64,000 nucleotides of DNA from Anaerococcus sp. Marseille-Q7828 (GCF_949769285.1 NZ_OX458331.1:682001-746000), one strand, 5' to 3'. Positions 17,395 through 26,714 are shown, counted from the first letter of the stretch. A program made the numbers and translations. Notes: generated by a model from the letters alone, not told the origin.

Positions 17395-18318
17395 ATGACA
17401 GAAGGAATATTTTTAGGTATAGATGGCGGCGGAACAAAAACTGCTTTTTTACTAGATGTAAATGGACAAAGATACGAAGATAAGCAGATCACAATCCATC
17501 CCAAACAAGTAAGCAAGCAAGAATATTTTGACATAATAGAACTTGGTATAGGTGATGTTTGTAAGCAAGCTGGCATCAATCCATCAGATATTGACTATAC
17601 CTTTGTGGCAGCCCCAGGCTATGGCCAATACCCAGACACAGAAGAGTATATCCACGAGGGAATCAGAAGAGTTCTTGGCAATGACAAGTTTACAATAGAA
17701 AATGATTGCGTCAATGGATGGGCAGGATCACTTAATGCTAAACCTGGCATAAACATAGTAATTGGTACAGGAGCAATAGGCTATGGTCGCGACCAAGAAG
17801 GAAACTCAATGAGGTGTTCTGGTTGGGGACCATTCTTGGGAGATGAGGCAAGTGGCTATTGGATTGGCCTAAAATTACTAAACTTATTTACAAAAATGAG
17901 CGATGGTAGAATAGAGAAGACCAAAATCTATGACATGGTAAAAGAAAAACTTGCCATGGAAGATGATTTTGAAATATTTGACATAACAGACAATATGAGA
18001 CGCGATGAGATAGCAGCCTTATCCCGCATCCTCCACCAAGCCCTAAAAGAGAATGACCCATACGCCCTTGATATCCTAGATCAAGTGACAGACGAGATTG
18101 CCTTGGTCATAGATGCAATCACAAAGAAGCTAAACTTTGATGGAGTAGTAGACGTGTCTTTCTCTGGTGGAGTGACAAATATAGGGGAAGCGCTTTACGA
18201 AGAGATAAAAACAAAAATCAAATCCAATGTGAACATAGTAAAACCATACACAAGCCCAGTAGATGGATCTGTGATTTTAGCTAGGGAAATTTACTCTGGG
18301 AACTTGAAATTTGAATAA
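17395..18318 (+). CDS. BadF/BcrA-type ATPase, probable N-acetylhexosamine kinase
   Basis: 307 aa, ASKHA fold. Phosphate-1 motif GIDGGGTKTAFLLD (about 6-19), GTGAIGYG (phosphate-2 region) and GWGPFLGDEASGYWIG (about 142-157) match the N-acetylglucosamine kinase-like branch of the BadF family. Expected to phosphorylate GlcNAc or a related amino sugar released in the cytoplasm, feeding NagA-type deacetylases. 16 bases after the fucosidase, so co-transcribed with it. Confidence 0.8.
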   Translation: MTEGIFLGIDGGGTKTAFLLDVNGQRYEDKQITIHPKQVSKQEYFDIIELGIGDVCKQAGINPSDIDYTFVAAPGYGQYPDTEEYIHEGIRRVLGNDKFTIENDCVNGWAGSLNAKPGINIVIGTGAIGYGRDQEGNSMRCSGWGPFLGDEASGYWIGLKLLNLFTKMSDGRIEKTKIYDMVKEKLAMEDDFEIFDITDNMRRDEIAALSRILHQALKENDPYALDILDQVTDEIALVIDAITKKLNFDGVVDVSFSGGVTNIGEALYEEIKTKIKSNVNIVKPYTSPVDGSVILAREIYSGNLKFE

Positions 18319-18335
18319 TATTTTATCAACAAATT

Positions 18336-18375
18336 AACTAGCTTAGAAGCTAATACCTTCTTGGCTAGTTTTTTT
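18336..18375 (+). terminator. Intrinsic terminator of the fucosidase-kinase unit
   Basis: AACTAGC (18336-18342) pairs with GCTAGTT (18364-18370). An inner AGAAG/CTTCT pair lengthens the stem, and seven T close it. Confidence 0.85.
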
Positions 18376-18396
18376 AAATATCTTTAGCAAAATAGA

Positions 18397-18425
18397 TTGA
18401 CTTTAGGAGGGTAGTCTAATATAAT
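18397..18425 (+). promoter_or_regulatory. Promoter of lacAB
   Basis: TTGACT (18397-18402), exactly 17 bases, TATAAT (18420-18425). One of the strongest sigma-A matches in the window. Confidence 0.8.
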
Positions 18426-18427
18426 AT

Positions 18428-18464
18428 AAACAAATAAGAAACAAAACAAACATTTATAAACAAA
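18428..18464 (+). promoter_or_regulatory. Cluster of AAACAAA boxes, possible LacR operator
   Basis: AAACAAA occurs at 18428, 18439, 18444 and 18458, starting 3 bases after the -10. The complement, TTTGTTT, resembles the repeated TGTTT-type boxes bound by DeoR-family LacR proteins, one of which is encoded at 19563. Confidence 0.45.
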
Positions 18465-18476
18465 GAGGAGGAAGAT

Positions 18477-18929
18477 TTGAAAGTATATATTTCTTCAGAC
18501 AATGATGGATTAATGCTAAAAGAAAGCTTAATCGAAGAAGTAAAAAATCTTGGATATGAGATCGAAGATTTGACGGAAGAAGGTTTTGACTTTGTTGATA
18601 GTGCAAAGTCTGTTTGCCAAAAACTACTAGAAGTAGACGGCATGCTAACAAGTGGATCAGACGATGCATCAGTAGGAATCCTAATCGACAAATACGGTGC
18701 GGGCTCATATATGGCTGCCAGCAAACACAAGGGAATGATTGCAGCAGAAGTAAGCGAAGAGAGAAGCTCACTTATGACCAAACGCCACAATGGGGCAAGA
18801 ATTCTTTGCCTAGGATCTGGTATCGTAGGAGAAGAACTTGCAAAATCATGTGTCAGAGACTTTTTAAGCCATGGCTATGATGGTGGACGCCACCAAATCA
18901 GAATAGACATGCTTAACAAAATGCTATAG
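18477..18929 (+). CDS. lacA: Galactose-6-phosphate isomerase subunit LacA
   Basis: 150 aa starting at a TTG 6 bases after AGGAGG. RpiB/LacA/LacB fold. [24 protein letters not shown] and [18 protein letters not shown], ending [19 protein letters not shown], closely match LacA of staphylococci and streptococci. With LacB it converts galactose-6-P to tagatose-6-P. LacA lacks the catalytic Cys, which LacB supplies. Confidence 0.9.
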   Translation: MKVYISSDNDGLMLKESLIEEVKNLGYEIEDLTEEGFDFVDSAKSVCQKLLEVDGMLTSGSDDASVGILIDKYGAGSYMAASKHKGMIAAEVSEERSSLMTKRHNGARILCLGSGIVGEELAKSCVRDFLSHGYDGGRHQIRIDMLNKML

Positions 18930-18939
18930 GAGGGAAAAT

Positions 18940-19470
18940 ATGAAAATAGCCTTAGGATGTGACCACATAGTAACACACTTAAAAATGGAAATATCAGACC
19001 ACCTAAAAGCAAATGGTCACGAAGTAGTAGATGTAGGAACATATGACAACACTAGAACTCACTATCCAATGTTCGGCAAAAAAGTTGGAGAGCTAGTAGC
19101 AAGCGGCGAATGTGACCTAGGAGTAGTACTTTGCGGTACAGGCGTAGGAATCACAACAGCAGTAAACAAGGCCTTTGGAACAAGATGTGCCCTAGTAAGA
19201 GACTGCGCGACAGCTGTTTATGCCAAAGAAGAGCTAAATGCCAATGTCATAGGCATAGGTGGCATGATAGTAGGAAAAGACTTAGCTTGCGAAATAGTAG
19301 ATAGGTTCATAGCAGCTGAATACAAACAAACAGAAACAAACAAAAAGCTAATCGACAAGATAATGGCTATAGAAGAAGAACAAGGCGAAGACAGAGAAAC
19401 TCAATTTTGTAACAACGAATTCTTTGACGAATTCATAGAAAAATGGGACCGAGGCGAATACCACGACTAA
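18940..19470 (+). CDS. lacB: Galactose-6-phosphate isomerase subunit LacB
   Basis: 176 aa. Catalytic features of the RpiB family are present: [11 protein letters not shown] near the start, [12 protein letters not shown], and [16 protein letters not shown] (catalytic Cys about 67 with the phosphate-binding Gly loop). The C-terminal extension with [16 protein letters not shown] is typical of LacB. Follows lacA by 10 bases with AGGAGG. Confidence 0.93.
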   Translation: MKIALGCDHIVTHLKMEISDHLKANGHEVVDVGTYDNTRTHYPMFGKKVGELVASGECDLGVVLCGTGVGITTAVNKAFGTRCALVRDCATAVYAKEELNANVIGIGGMIVGKDLACEIVDRFIAAEYKQTETNKKLIDKIMAIEEEQGEDRETQFCNNEFFDEFIEKWDRGEYHD

Positions 19471-19495
19471 AAAGGCTAGGCTAATATATAAAATG

Positions 19496-19522
19496 GCGTC
19501 AATTAATTTTGACGCTTTTTTT
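19496..19522 (+). terminator. Intrinsic terminator after lacB
   Basis: GCGTCAA (19496-19502) and TTGACGC (19509-19515), 6-base loop, seven T. Separates lacAB from the regulator and lower-pathway genes. Confidence 0.85.
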
Positions 19523-19562
19523 AAAAAAGAAGCAACATTATTAAATTCTAACAGGAAATGAT

Positions 19563-20312
19563 ATGTTAAAAGATGAAAGACAAGATTTAATAGTAGAACT
19601 TGTAAATAGCGAAAATATTATAGAAGTTTCTGACCTGACATCAGCCCTAAATGTCACAGAAATGACCATACGCAGAGACCTTAAAGACCTTGAGGAAAAA
19701 GGATTACTAAAGCGTATCCATGGAGGAGCAAAAAAAGTTAGAAACTTATCCAATGTTGAATATTCCAACACGGAGAAAAAGCAAAAAAATATCAATCAGA
19801 AAAAATACATATCCAAGAAAATTTCAGAAATCTTGGTTGATGATGAAATAATTTTTATGGGTCCGGGAACAACTATGGAATATGTATCAGAATATATTGA
19901 TGGCAAGCACCTTACCATCTTCACCAACTCCCTATATTTATTCAATGAGCTCATAAAAATCGACTCCTTGACTATAAGACTAATAGGTGGAAAATATCGA
20001 AAAATAACAGGAGCTTTCGTTGGTCCCCTTGCCATAGATATGGTAAAAGATTTGCGCTTCCAAAAAGCCTTCATAGGAGTCAACGGTATAAGCCAAAACA
20101 ACGCCTATGCCTACAACGAAGACGAAGGCTTCTTGCAAAAAATAATTTTGGACAATTCATCGGAAAAATTCATAGTAGCAGACTCAAGCAAAATCGGGGT
20201 CGAAGACTTCTACTCATTTTATAAGCTAGAGGATGTAAGTGTTATAACTGATGATAAAATAAGTAGCCAAGAACTCAAAGAGCTTTCCAAGTACACAAGA
20301 ATCATAAAATAA
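19563..20312 (+). CDS. DeoR-family repressor (LacR/AgaR type)
   Basis: 249 aa. Winged HTH at residues 1-60 (VSDLTSALNVTEMTIRRDLKDLEEKGLLKRIHGGA), then a DeoRC sensor domain with FMGPGTTMEYV (about 98-108) and FIGVNGISQNNAYAYNEDEGFLQKIIL, the sugar-phosphate binding region. Likely senses tagatose-6-P or a related intermediate and represses lacAB and/or the following genes. No terminator separates it from the oxidoreductase gene 32 bases downstream. Confidence 0.85.
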   Translation: MLKDERQDLIVELVNSENIIEVSDLTSALNVTEMTIRRDLKDLEEKGLLKRIHGGAKKVRNLSNVEYSNTEKKQKNINQKKYISKKISEILVDDEIIFMGPGTTMEYVSEYIDGKHLTIFTNSLYLFNELIKIDSLTIRLIGGKYRKITGAFVGPLAIDMVKDLRFQKAFIGVNGISQNNAYAYNEDEGFLQKIILDNSSEKFIVADSSKIGVEDFYSFYKLEDVSVITDDKISSQELKELSKYTRIIK

Positions 20313-20343
20313 TAAATGCAAAAGCTAGCAAGGGGAAATTATA

Positions 20344-21603
20344 ATGAGAATAGGAATTATTGGAGCAGGAGAGCGAGGAAGAATCGCATACGCTAGAGAA
20401 TTAAATAAATATGATGAAGTCGATATAGTAGCTGCAGTTGAGTGGAATCAAGATAAATTGAAACTTACAGGCGAAGAATTTGGAATTGATTCAGAGTATC
20501 TTTTTGATAATGCAGATGACTTCTTAAAAAAGATGGATGAAAATAAGTTTGTCGATGCCTTGGTTATAGCAACATATGACAGGGAACACTATGACATCAC
20601 TATGAAAGCATTGGACTACGATGTTGATATATTACTAGAAAAACCTATAAGCCCAAATGCCCGTGAGGTATTTAATATAGCTAAAAAAGCCGAAGATAGA
20701 GACAATGTGTTTATGATTTGTCATGTACTTAGATATGCACCATTTTACACTAAGATAAAAGAAGTACTTGATAGTGGAGCAATAGGCAAGGTTATAAACA
20801 TCAACCACAATGAAAATATTGGATATTTTCACTTTGCTCATTCCTTTGTAAGGGGCAATTGGAGAAATGAAGAAGAATCTTCTCCACTTATTCTTCAAAA
20901 ATCATGCCATGACATGGATATATTGCTCTTTTTCTTGGGACTTAAACCAAAGAGTATAGCATCTGTTGGAAGCTTGACATACTTTGTTCATGAAAACCAA
21001 CCAGAGGGAGCAAGTGATAGATGTCTTTCTTGTAAATACCAAGATGAATGTATTTATTCAACTAAAAACTTTTATAGACAAGGCTATAGAGGCTATGGCT
21101 GGAGAAATCTAGTGAATCCAAGTCTTACAGAAGAAGGTCTAATAGAAGCCTTGGAAAACGGTCCTTATGGTAGATGTGTATGGGCCTGTGACAATACAGT
21201 TTGCGACCACCAATCAACTACAATCGAATTTGAAGATGATGTGACTGCTGTATTTAATCTTTCTGCCTTTGCTAAAAATGTTCACAGAAATATCAAAATC
21301 CAAGGAACTAAGGGCGAAATAATTGCCGATGACCACGAAAAAGAAATTATTATCAAGACATTCGGATCAAGTGAAGAAAGAGTTATCAAAGTCCAAGAGA
21401 TGAACGGTGGCCATGGTGGAGGCGATGCAGCAATAATCAAAGCTTTCATGGAAGGAATAGCAGGTGATAAGGATAAGATAAAAACTGGTGCCAGCGAATC
21501 AGTTATGAGCCATTTGATGTGCTTTGCTGCTGAAGAAAGCAGAAAAAATAATAAGCTTGTGAATATGGAAGATTTTATAAGTACTTTGAATAAGGAAAAT
21601 TGA
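20344..21603 (+). CDS. Gfo/Idh/MocA-family oxidoreductase with Cys cluster
   Basis: 419 aa. Rossmann start IGIIGAGERGRIAYAREL, EKPISPNAREV (about 98-108) as in the family, and catalytic-region HDMDILLFFLG (about 182-192). A Cys-rich insert follows (CLSCKYQDECIYS, about 223-235, then CVWACDNTVCDH), as in some metal-binding Firmicute members. The reaction is unknown. Sitting between lacR and the GalNAc genes, it may oxidise or epimerise a galacto-configured sugar, or act like GH109 enzymes that cleave alpha-GalNAc through NAD chemistry; neither can be decided here. Confidence 0.8.
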   Translation: MRIGIIGAGERGRIAYARELNKYDEVDIVAAVEWNQDKLKLTGEEFGIDSEYLFDNADDFLKKMDENKFVDALVIATYDREHYDITMKALDYDVDILLEKPISPNAREVFNIAKKAEDRDNVFMICHVLRYAPFYTKIKEVLDSGAIGKVININHNENIGYFHFAHSFVRGNWRNEEESSPLILQKSCHDMDILLFFLGLKPKSIASVGSLTYFVHENQPEGASDRCLSCKYQDECIYSTKNFYRQGYRGYGWRNLVNPSLTEEGLIEALENGPYGRCVWACDNTVCDHQSTTIEFEDDVTAVFNLSAFAKNVHRNIKIQGTKGEIIADDHEKEIIIKTFGSSEERVIKVQEMNGGHGGGDAAIIKAFMEGIAGDKDKIKTGASESVMSHLMCFAAEESRKNNKLVNMEDFISTLNKEN

Positions 21604-21689
21604 TCATTGCATGCATAGCTATCTTTAAGGATTTATTAAAATTGGTAAGATTAAATTAGAGGTATAAATATAGTTTGTGAGGAGGACCA

Positions 21690-22823
21690 ATGTATTTAGA
21701 ATCAGAATATATAAAAAATAATGATGCAATTAATACTTACAGCGAAATTTTTTCTCAAGGGGAAAAATGGCTCAAAGTTTATGAATTATATGAAGAGAGA
21801 AAAGCAAAAATTGATGAATTTCTATCAAAGCTTGGTGATGATGTAAGAGTCATATTCACAGGTGCTGGTACCAGCGAGTATGTAGGCAATATTGCCAGTG
21901 AATATTTGAAAAATAACGGCAAATACCAGTTTGAAAGCATTGCTACAACTGATCTAGTTTCTGCTCCATACCTACATTTTAATAAAAATCAAAAGACTCT
22001 ATTAGTATCTTTTGCAAGAAGTGGAAACTCCCCAGAATCCCTTGCTGCAGTAGAACTAGGTGAAGAAATTGTAGATGATTTTTATAATCTTGCTCTAACT
22101 TGTGCCCCTGACGGTAAACTTGCCCTAAAACTAGCAGATGATGAAAAGGCATTTGTATTTATAGAACCAGAAGGCACAAATGACAAGGGCTTTGCTATGA
22201 CAAGCTCATTTTCATGCATGCTTTTATCTGCACTATTAATCTTTGACCAAAGAGATGATAAGAAAGAACTTGTAGAAGATCTTTCAAATACTGGAGAAAA
22301 AATCTTGGCTGATGCAGAAAAAATCGAAGAATTAGTAGATTTTGACTTTAATAGAATAATTTACCTAGGCTCAGGTCCTCTATATAAACTATCAAATGAA
22401 GCAAGACTAAAGGTCCTAGAACTTACAGCAGGCGAAGTTGCCAGCTTATACGAATCATCAATGGGCTTTAGACACGGTCCAAAATCATTTGTTGATGAAA
22501 ACACTTTGATAGTTTCATTTATTTCATCAAATCCTTACACAAGAGATTATGACCTTGATATATTAAATGAAATTGCCGCAGATAAGATTGCTCCAAAGGT
22601 GATTGCTGTAGCAAATACAGATATTGAGGGCGATTTTGACAAATTAGTTTACGAAAATGATGTTGATAACGATGTTTACCTAGCTTTGCCATATGTAATA
22701 GTTGCTCAGCTAATTAGCCTTATCACAAGCCTAAGAGTAGGTAATACACCAGATAATCCATCAAAATCAGGAACAGTGAATAGGGTTGTAAAGGGCGTAA
22801 CAATCCACCCATACAATGCTTAA
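21690..22823 (+). CDS. agaS: AgaS-type galactosamine-6-phosphate deaminase/isomerase
   Basis: 377 aa with two SIS domains. The first contains FTGAGTSEYVGN (about 55-66) and SFARSGNSPESLAA (about 107-120); the second has GSGPLYKLSNEARLKVLEL and GFRHGPKSFVDENTLIVSF. This matches AgaS, which converts galactosamine-6-P to tagatose-6-P plus ammonia. The neighbouring deacetylase and tagatose-6-P genes support that substrate over glucosamine-6-P. GAGGAGG precedes the ATG. Confidence 0.88.
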   Translation: MYLESEYIKNNDAINTYSEIFSQGEKWLKVYELYEERKAKIDEFLSKLGDDVRVIFTGAGTSEYVGNIASEYLKNNGKYQFESIATTDLVSAPYLHFNKNQKTLLVSFARSGNSPESLAAVELGEEIVDDFYNLALTCAPDGKLALKLADDEKAFVFIEPEGTNDKGFAMTSSFSCMLLSALLIFDQRDDKKELVEDLSNTGEKILADAEKIEELVDFDFNRIIYLGSGPLYKLSNEARLKVLELTAGEVASLYESSMGFRHGPKSFVDENTLIVSFISSNPYTRDYDLDILNEIAADKIAPKVIAVANTDIEGDFDKLVYENDVDNDVYLALPYVIVAQLISLITSLRVGNTPDNPSKSGTVNRVVKGVTIHPYNA

Positions 22824-22843
22824 GAAAAAGCTTTGGAGGAAAT

Positions 22844-23971
22844 ATGTTTTATAAAGCTAAATATATTATTTTAGAAGATGAAGTCTTGAAAGACTATTTT
22901 ATGGAAGTTGAAGATGGCGTTATTAAGTCATTTTCTAAAAATGAACCAGACGAATACGAGGACTTGGGAGAAATCATTGCTCCTGGTCTTGTAGATACTC
23001 ACATTCATGGCTACCATGGCGAAGATATTATGAATGCTAAGCCAGGTGCCTTAAATATTATTTCTAAGGGTCTATTAGAAACTGGAGTTACAAGCTTTTT
23101 GCCAACAACTCTTACAGATTCTACAGAAAGACTAAATGAGGCTTGTAGGGTAGTTGGAGAAGAATACAAGGATGCTGAAGGTGCAAAAATAAGGGGAGTC
23201 TTCCTTGAAGGACCATTTTTCACAGAAAAATACAAGGGTGCTCAAAACGACAAATATATGTCAGATCCAGACATAGAAAAGCTTAAAAAATGGAAAGACT
23301 TGTCAGATGGTCTAGTTAATAAAATCGCCATTGCTCCAGAAAGAGAAGGAGTAACTGACTTTATCAAAAAAGCAAATGCCATGGGCGTATATGTTGCTCT
23401 TGGCCATTCTGATGCTTCTTATGATGTGGCTATCGATGCGGTTGATGCTGGAGCAAATATTTTTGTTCACACCTATAATGGCATGAGCGGCCTACACCAC
23501 AGGAATCCTGGAATGGTTGGAGCTGCTATGAATTCAGAAGCTATAAGCGAGCTTATCTGCGATGGCCACCACGTAAACCCAGTTTCTGCAAACATATTGA
23601 TGAATGTCAAAGGTCGTGATCACATAGCTCTTATCACAGATTGTATGGCTGCTGGTGGCATGGCTGAAGGCGACTACAAACTTGGAGAATACGATGTAAT
23701 TGTAAAAGATGGTACAGCAAGATTAAAAGAAGATGGAAATCTAGCTGGATCTATCCTAAAACTTAAAGATGCAGTGAAAAATGTTGTTGACTGGGATATT
23801 GCAGATGTATTTGAAGCTATCCAAATGGCAAGCCTCATCCCTGCCAAATCTGTAGGCATCGATGATGTTTGTGGCAAGCTAAAAATAGGTTATGATGCTG
23901 ACTTCATAGTTCTAAATGAAGACTTAGAACTTAAAGCAACATACATTGACGGAAATAAGGCATGGGAATGA
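22844..23971 (+). CDS. NagA/AgaA-type N-acetylhexosamine-6-phosphate deacetylase
   Basis: 375 aa amidohydrolase. Metal and substrate motifs are intact: DTHIHGYHG, FLEGPFF (about 125-131), GHSDASYDVA, VHTYNGMSGLHHRNPG, ICDGHHVNP and the catalytic Asp in ITDCMAAGG. Context (AgaS after it in the pathway, lacC and lacD downstream) argues for GalNAc-6-P as the main substrate; GlcNAc-6-P is possible too. Its stop overlaps the lacC start. A second, divergent paralogue lies at 61823. Confidence 0.88.
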   Translation: MFYKAKYIILEDEVLKDYFMEVEDGVIKSFSKNEPDEYEDLGEIIAPGLVDTHIHGYHGEDIMNAKPGALNIISKGLLETGVTSFLPTTLTDSTERLNEACRVVGEEYKDAEGAKIRGVFLEGPFFTEKYKGAQNDKYMSDPDIEKLKKWKDLSDGLVNKIAIAPEREGVTDFIKKANAMGVYVALGHSDASYDVAIDAVDAGANIFVHTYNGMSGLHHRNPGMVGAAMNSEAISELICDGHHVNPVSANILMNVKGRDHIALITDCMAAGGMAEGDYKLGEYDVIVKDGTARLKEDGNLAGSILKLKDAVKNVVDWDIADVFEAIQMASLIPAKSVGIDDVCGKLKIGYDADFIVLNEDLELKATYIDGNKAWE

Positions 23972-24897
23972 TTTTAACAATAACTGCAAACCCATCTGTG
24001 GATATTTCCTACGAACTAGATAACTTTAAAATCGACGATGTAAATAGAACTAGTCAAGTTATAAAAGATGCTGGTGGTAAGGGAATTCACGTTGGCTATG
24101 TCGTAAAAGAACTAGGTGGAGATGTTGTTCACTCTGGTTTTGTCGGCGGCGCTCTTGGCCAATATATAAAAGAAACCCTCAAGGGAAAGGGCCAAGAATC
24201 AAGGTTTGTAGACATCAAAGAAGACACAAGAAACTGTATAGCAGTCCTTCATGATGGCAACCAAACAGAAATCCTAGAAAAGGGTCCAACAATCTCCCAG
24301 GAAGAAAAAGATGAATTTATAAAAAATCTTGATAAGATAAGCGAGGGCTGTGAGATTATCAATATTTCTGGATCCTTGCCACAGGGACTGGATGTTGACT
24401 TTTACCAGACAATCATAAAATATGCCAAAGACCATAACAAATTTGTATCTGTAGACACATCTGGCAAAACTCTTGAAGCAATTATAAATGCTGACATAAA
24501 GCCGGATTTGATCAAACCAAACGAAACAGAAATAGGAGATGTTCTAGGCATTGAAGTAAACAAAGATAAACTAGGACAAATCCTATTAGAAAAACCTTTT
24601 AAAGATATAAAATATGTCATAGCATCCATGGGCAAAGATGGAGCCCTTGTAAAGGCAAATGATAAAATTTATGGGGCAAGTGTGCCAGAAGTAACCGCCG
24701 TAAACCCTGTGGGAAGCGGTGATTCATCACTTGCAGGAGCCTTATTTGCTATAAACAATGGCAAGGATGACATAGAGATTATAAAAACAAGCATGACTTG
24801 TGGCCTTTTAAATGTACTAAACAAAGAAATAGCTCACATAAATATAGACGAATTTGACAAATATTACGATCAAATAAAAGTGGAGGAAATTATATGA
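23962..24897 (+). CDS. lacC: Tagatose-6-phosphate kinase LacC
   Basis: 311 aa PfkB-family kinase. ILTITANPSVDISYEL start, GGKGIHVGYVVKELGG (substrate loop), and the ATP/catalytic motif VNPVGSGDSSLAGAL (catalytic Asp). Makes tagatose-1,6-bisphosphate from tagatose-6-P. The first ATG (23962) and an in-frame ATG two codons on (23968) are both possible, each overlapping the upstream gene, so translation is probably coupled. Confidence 0.9.
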   Translation: MGMILTITANPSVDISYELDNFKIDDVNRTSQVIKDAGGKGIHVGYVVKELGGDVVHSGFVGGALGQYIKETLKGKGQESRFVDIKEDTRNCIAVLHDGNQTEILEKGPTISQEEKDEFIKNLDKISEGCEIINISGSLPQGLDVDFYQTIIKYAKDHNKFVSVDTSGKTLEAIINADIKPDLIKPNETEIGDVLGIEVNKDKLGQILLEKPFKDIKYVIASMGKDGALVKANDKIYGASVPEVTAVNPVGSGDSSLAGALFAINNGKDDIEIIKTSMTCGLLNVLNKEIAHINIDEFDKYYDQIKVEEII

Positions 24898-25880
24898 AAG
24901 TATCTCACGAAAAATACGAAAATCTCAAACAATTAGTAAACGAAGAAGGAGCAATTGCAGCACTTGCCATTGACCAAAGAGGATCAATGGAAAAGATGAT
25001 GGGAAAAGCCAATCCAGACCTAAACAATGTCGAAGGCATAGGCAAATTCAAAGAATTAGTATCAAGTGAACTAACAAAATACTCATCATCAATACTTCTA
25101 GACCCAATCTATGGCATGAAGGGAGTAGAAGCAAAAGATAAAAACGCTGGTCTAATCATGTCCTATGAACAAACAGGCTATGATGAATACGAAGAAGGCA
25201 GACTACCGAGACTAATCAACTTCGTATCAGGACTAAGAATCAAAGAAATGGGCGCAAACGCAGTAAAAGTCCTCCTATACTACGACATAGACGAAAGCGA
25301 AGAAATCAACGACATCAAAAAAGCATGGGTAGAAAGAGTAGGCTACGAATGTGAAGCTCTTGGACTTCCATACTTCCTAGAAATCGTAAACTACGATGCA
25401 AAAATCGACGATGCTAAAGGAATCGAATACTCAAAATTACGTCCAAAAAAAGTAATAGAATCAATGAAAGTCTTCGATGACCCAAGATACAAAGTAGACG
25501 TATTAAAAGTAGAAGCACCAGTAAATATGAACTTCGTAGAAGGCTACGGAGAAGGTGAAATCCTCCACACAAGAGACGAAGCCCTTAAGTATTTCAAAGA
25601 CCAATCAGACGCAACAAGCATCCCATTCATCTTCCTAAGCGGCGGAGTAAGCGCAGACCTATTCAAAGAAACCCTAAAATTTGCCAAAGAAGCAGGCTCA
25701 ACATTCAACGGAGTTCTATGTGGCAGAGCAACATGGAGAGGCGCAGTAGACGTATTCGGCAAATCAGAAAAAGACGCAAAAGAATGGCTAAACACAGAAG
25801 GAAAAGACAACATAGTAACCCTAAACGAAGTAATAAAAGAAACCGCAACTTCTGTTTTTGAGAAGATTGAGGAAGAATAA
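24894..25880 (+). CDS. lacD: Tagatose-1,6-bisphosphate aldolase LacD
   Basis: 328 aa class I aldolase. Lys205 in VDVLKVEAPV is at the Schiff-base position; AIDQRGSMEKMM (about 26-37) and FIFLSGGVSADLF are family motifs. Cleaves tagatose-1,6-bisphosphate to DHAP and glyceraldehyde-3-P. Its start overlaps the lacC stop by 4 bases. The strong preference for a few codons (AGA, CTA, GGA, AGC) suggests high expression. Confidence 0.94.
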   Translation: MKVSHEKYENLKQLVNEEGAIAALAIDQRGSMEKMMGKANPDLNNVEGIGKFKELVSSELTKYSSSILLDPIYGMKGVEAKDKNAGLIMSYEQTGYDEYEEGRLPRLINFVSGLRIKEMGANAVKVLLYYDIDESEEINDIKKAWVERVGYECEALGLPYFLEIVNYDAKIDDAKGIEYSKLRPKKVIESMKVFDDPRYKVDVLKVEAPVNMNFVEGYGEGEILHTRDEALKYFKDQSDATSIPFIFLSGGVSADLFKETLKFAKEAGSTFNGVLCGRATWRGAVDVFGKSEKDAKEWLNTEGKDNIVTLNEVIKETATSVFEKIEEE

Positions 25881-25959
25881 GACTATTCTTGCTTTAGTAA
25901 ATATATATAGGGATCTGTTCTAAGAAAAATAATTATGCCTTAAATAAGGTTTAATAATG

Positions 25960-25998
25960 AAGCTCTCAGAGTTAATACTTTGAGGGCTTTATTTAAAT
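25960..25998 (+). terminator. Terminator after lacD
   Basis: AAGCTCTCA (25960-25968) pairs with TGAGGGCTT (25981-25989, one G-U), followed by TTATTTAAAT. Ends the regulator-to-aldolase unit. Confidence 0.7.
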
Positions 25999-26060
25999 AA
26001 ATAATTAAATTTAAATATTGGGGATATAAATATAATAAGTAAAATTGCAAAGGAGGCAAA

Positions 26061-26714
26061 ATGAAGTTTTTCTTGGACACTGCAAATGTTGATGAAATCA
26101 AAAGAGTTAATGATTTGGGGCTTTGTGATGGGGTTACTACTAATCCTTCTTTGATTAACAAAGAGGGTAGGGATTTTAAGGAAGTTGTTAGTGAGATTTC
26201 TCAAATTGTTGATGGACCTGTTTCTGCTGAGGTTACTTGCTATGACTATGAAGGCATGGTTGACCAAGCCCGTGATTTGGCTAAGTGGTCTGATAATATA
26301 GTTGTAAAGATTCCTATGACAGAAGATGGTCTTAAGGCTATACACACCCTATCAAAGGAAGGGATAAAAACTAATTGTACATTGATATTTTCTCTTTCTC
26401 AAGGAATTATGGCTATGAAGGGTGGTGCAACATATATTTCTCCATTTATGGGAAGGATTGATGATATGGGAGAAAACGGAGCAGAACTTGTAGCTTCCCT
26501 TCGTGATGTGATTGATATATATGGCTACGAATCAGAAATAATCGCAGCAAGCATAAGACACATCAACCATCTGGAAGAAGCTGCTCTAGCAGGTGCACAC
26601 ATAGCAACTATCCCAGGTTCATTATTTGAGAAATTGTGGACTCATCCATTGACCACACAAGGAATTGAAAACTTCAAAAAAGATTGGGATAGTGTTGTAG
26701 AAAAAAATAAGTAG
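26061..26714 (+). CDS. fsa: FSA/transaldolase-like aldolase, copy 1
   Basis: 217 aa, the short transaldolase/fructose-6-phosphate aldolase form. [10 protein letters not shown] (23-32), Schiff-base Lys83 in [13 protein letters not shown], and [10 protein letters not shown] mark the family. It either transfers dihydroxyacetone units (transaldolase) or cleaves fructose-6-P; the transketolase at 34956 fits a pentose-phosphate role. Very similar to copy 2 at 33500, with a central near-identical tract. AAAGGAGG precedes the ATG. Confidence 0.92.
   Translation: MKFFLDTANVDEIKRVNDLGLCDGVTTNPSLINKEGRDFKEVVSEISQIVDGPVSAEVTCYDYEGMVDQARDLAKWSDNIVVKIPMTEDGLKAIHTLSKEGIKTNCTLIFSLSQGIMAMKGGATYISPFMGRIDDMGENGAELVASLRDVIDIYGYESEIIAASIRHINHLEEAALAGAHIATIPGSLFEKLWTHPLTTQGIENFKKDWDSVVEKNK

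Noticed and set aside
21604-21689. Riboswitch or glmS-type ribozyme ahead of the amino-sugar genes.
   Set aside because: Only 86 bases, with no conserved core or strong stem visible.
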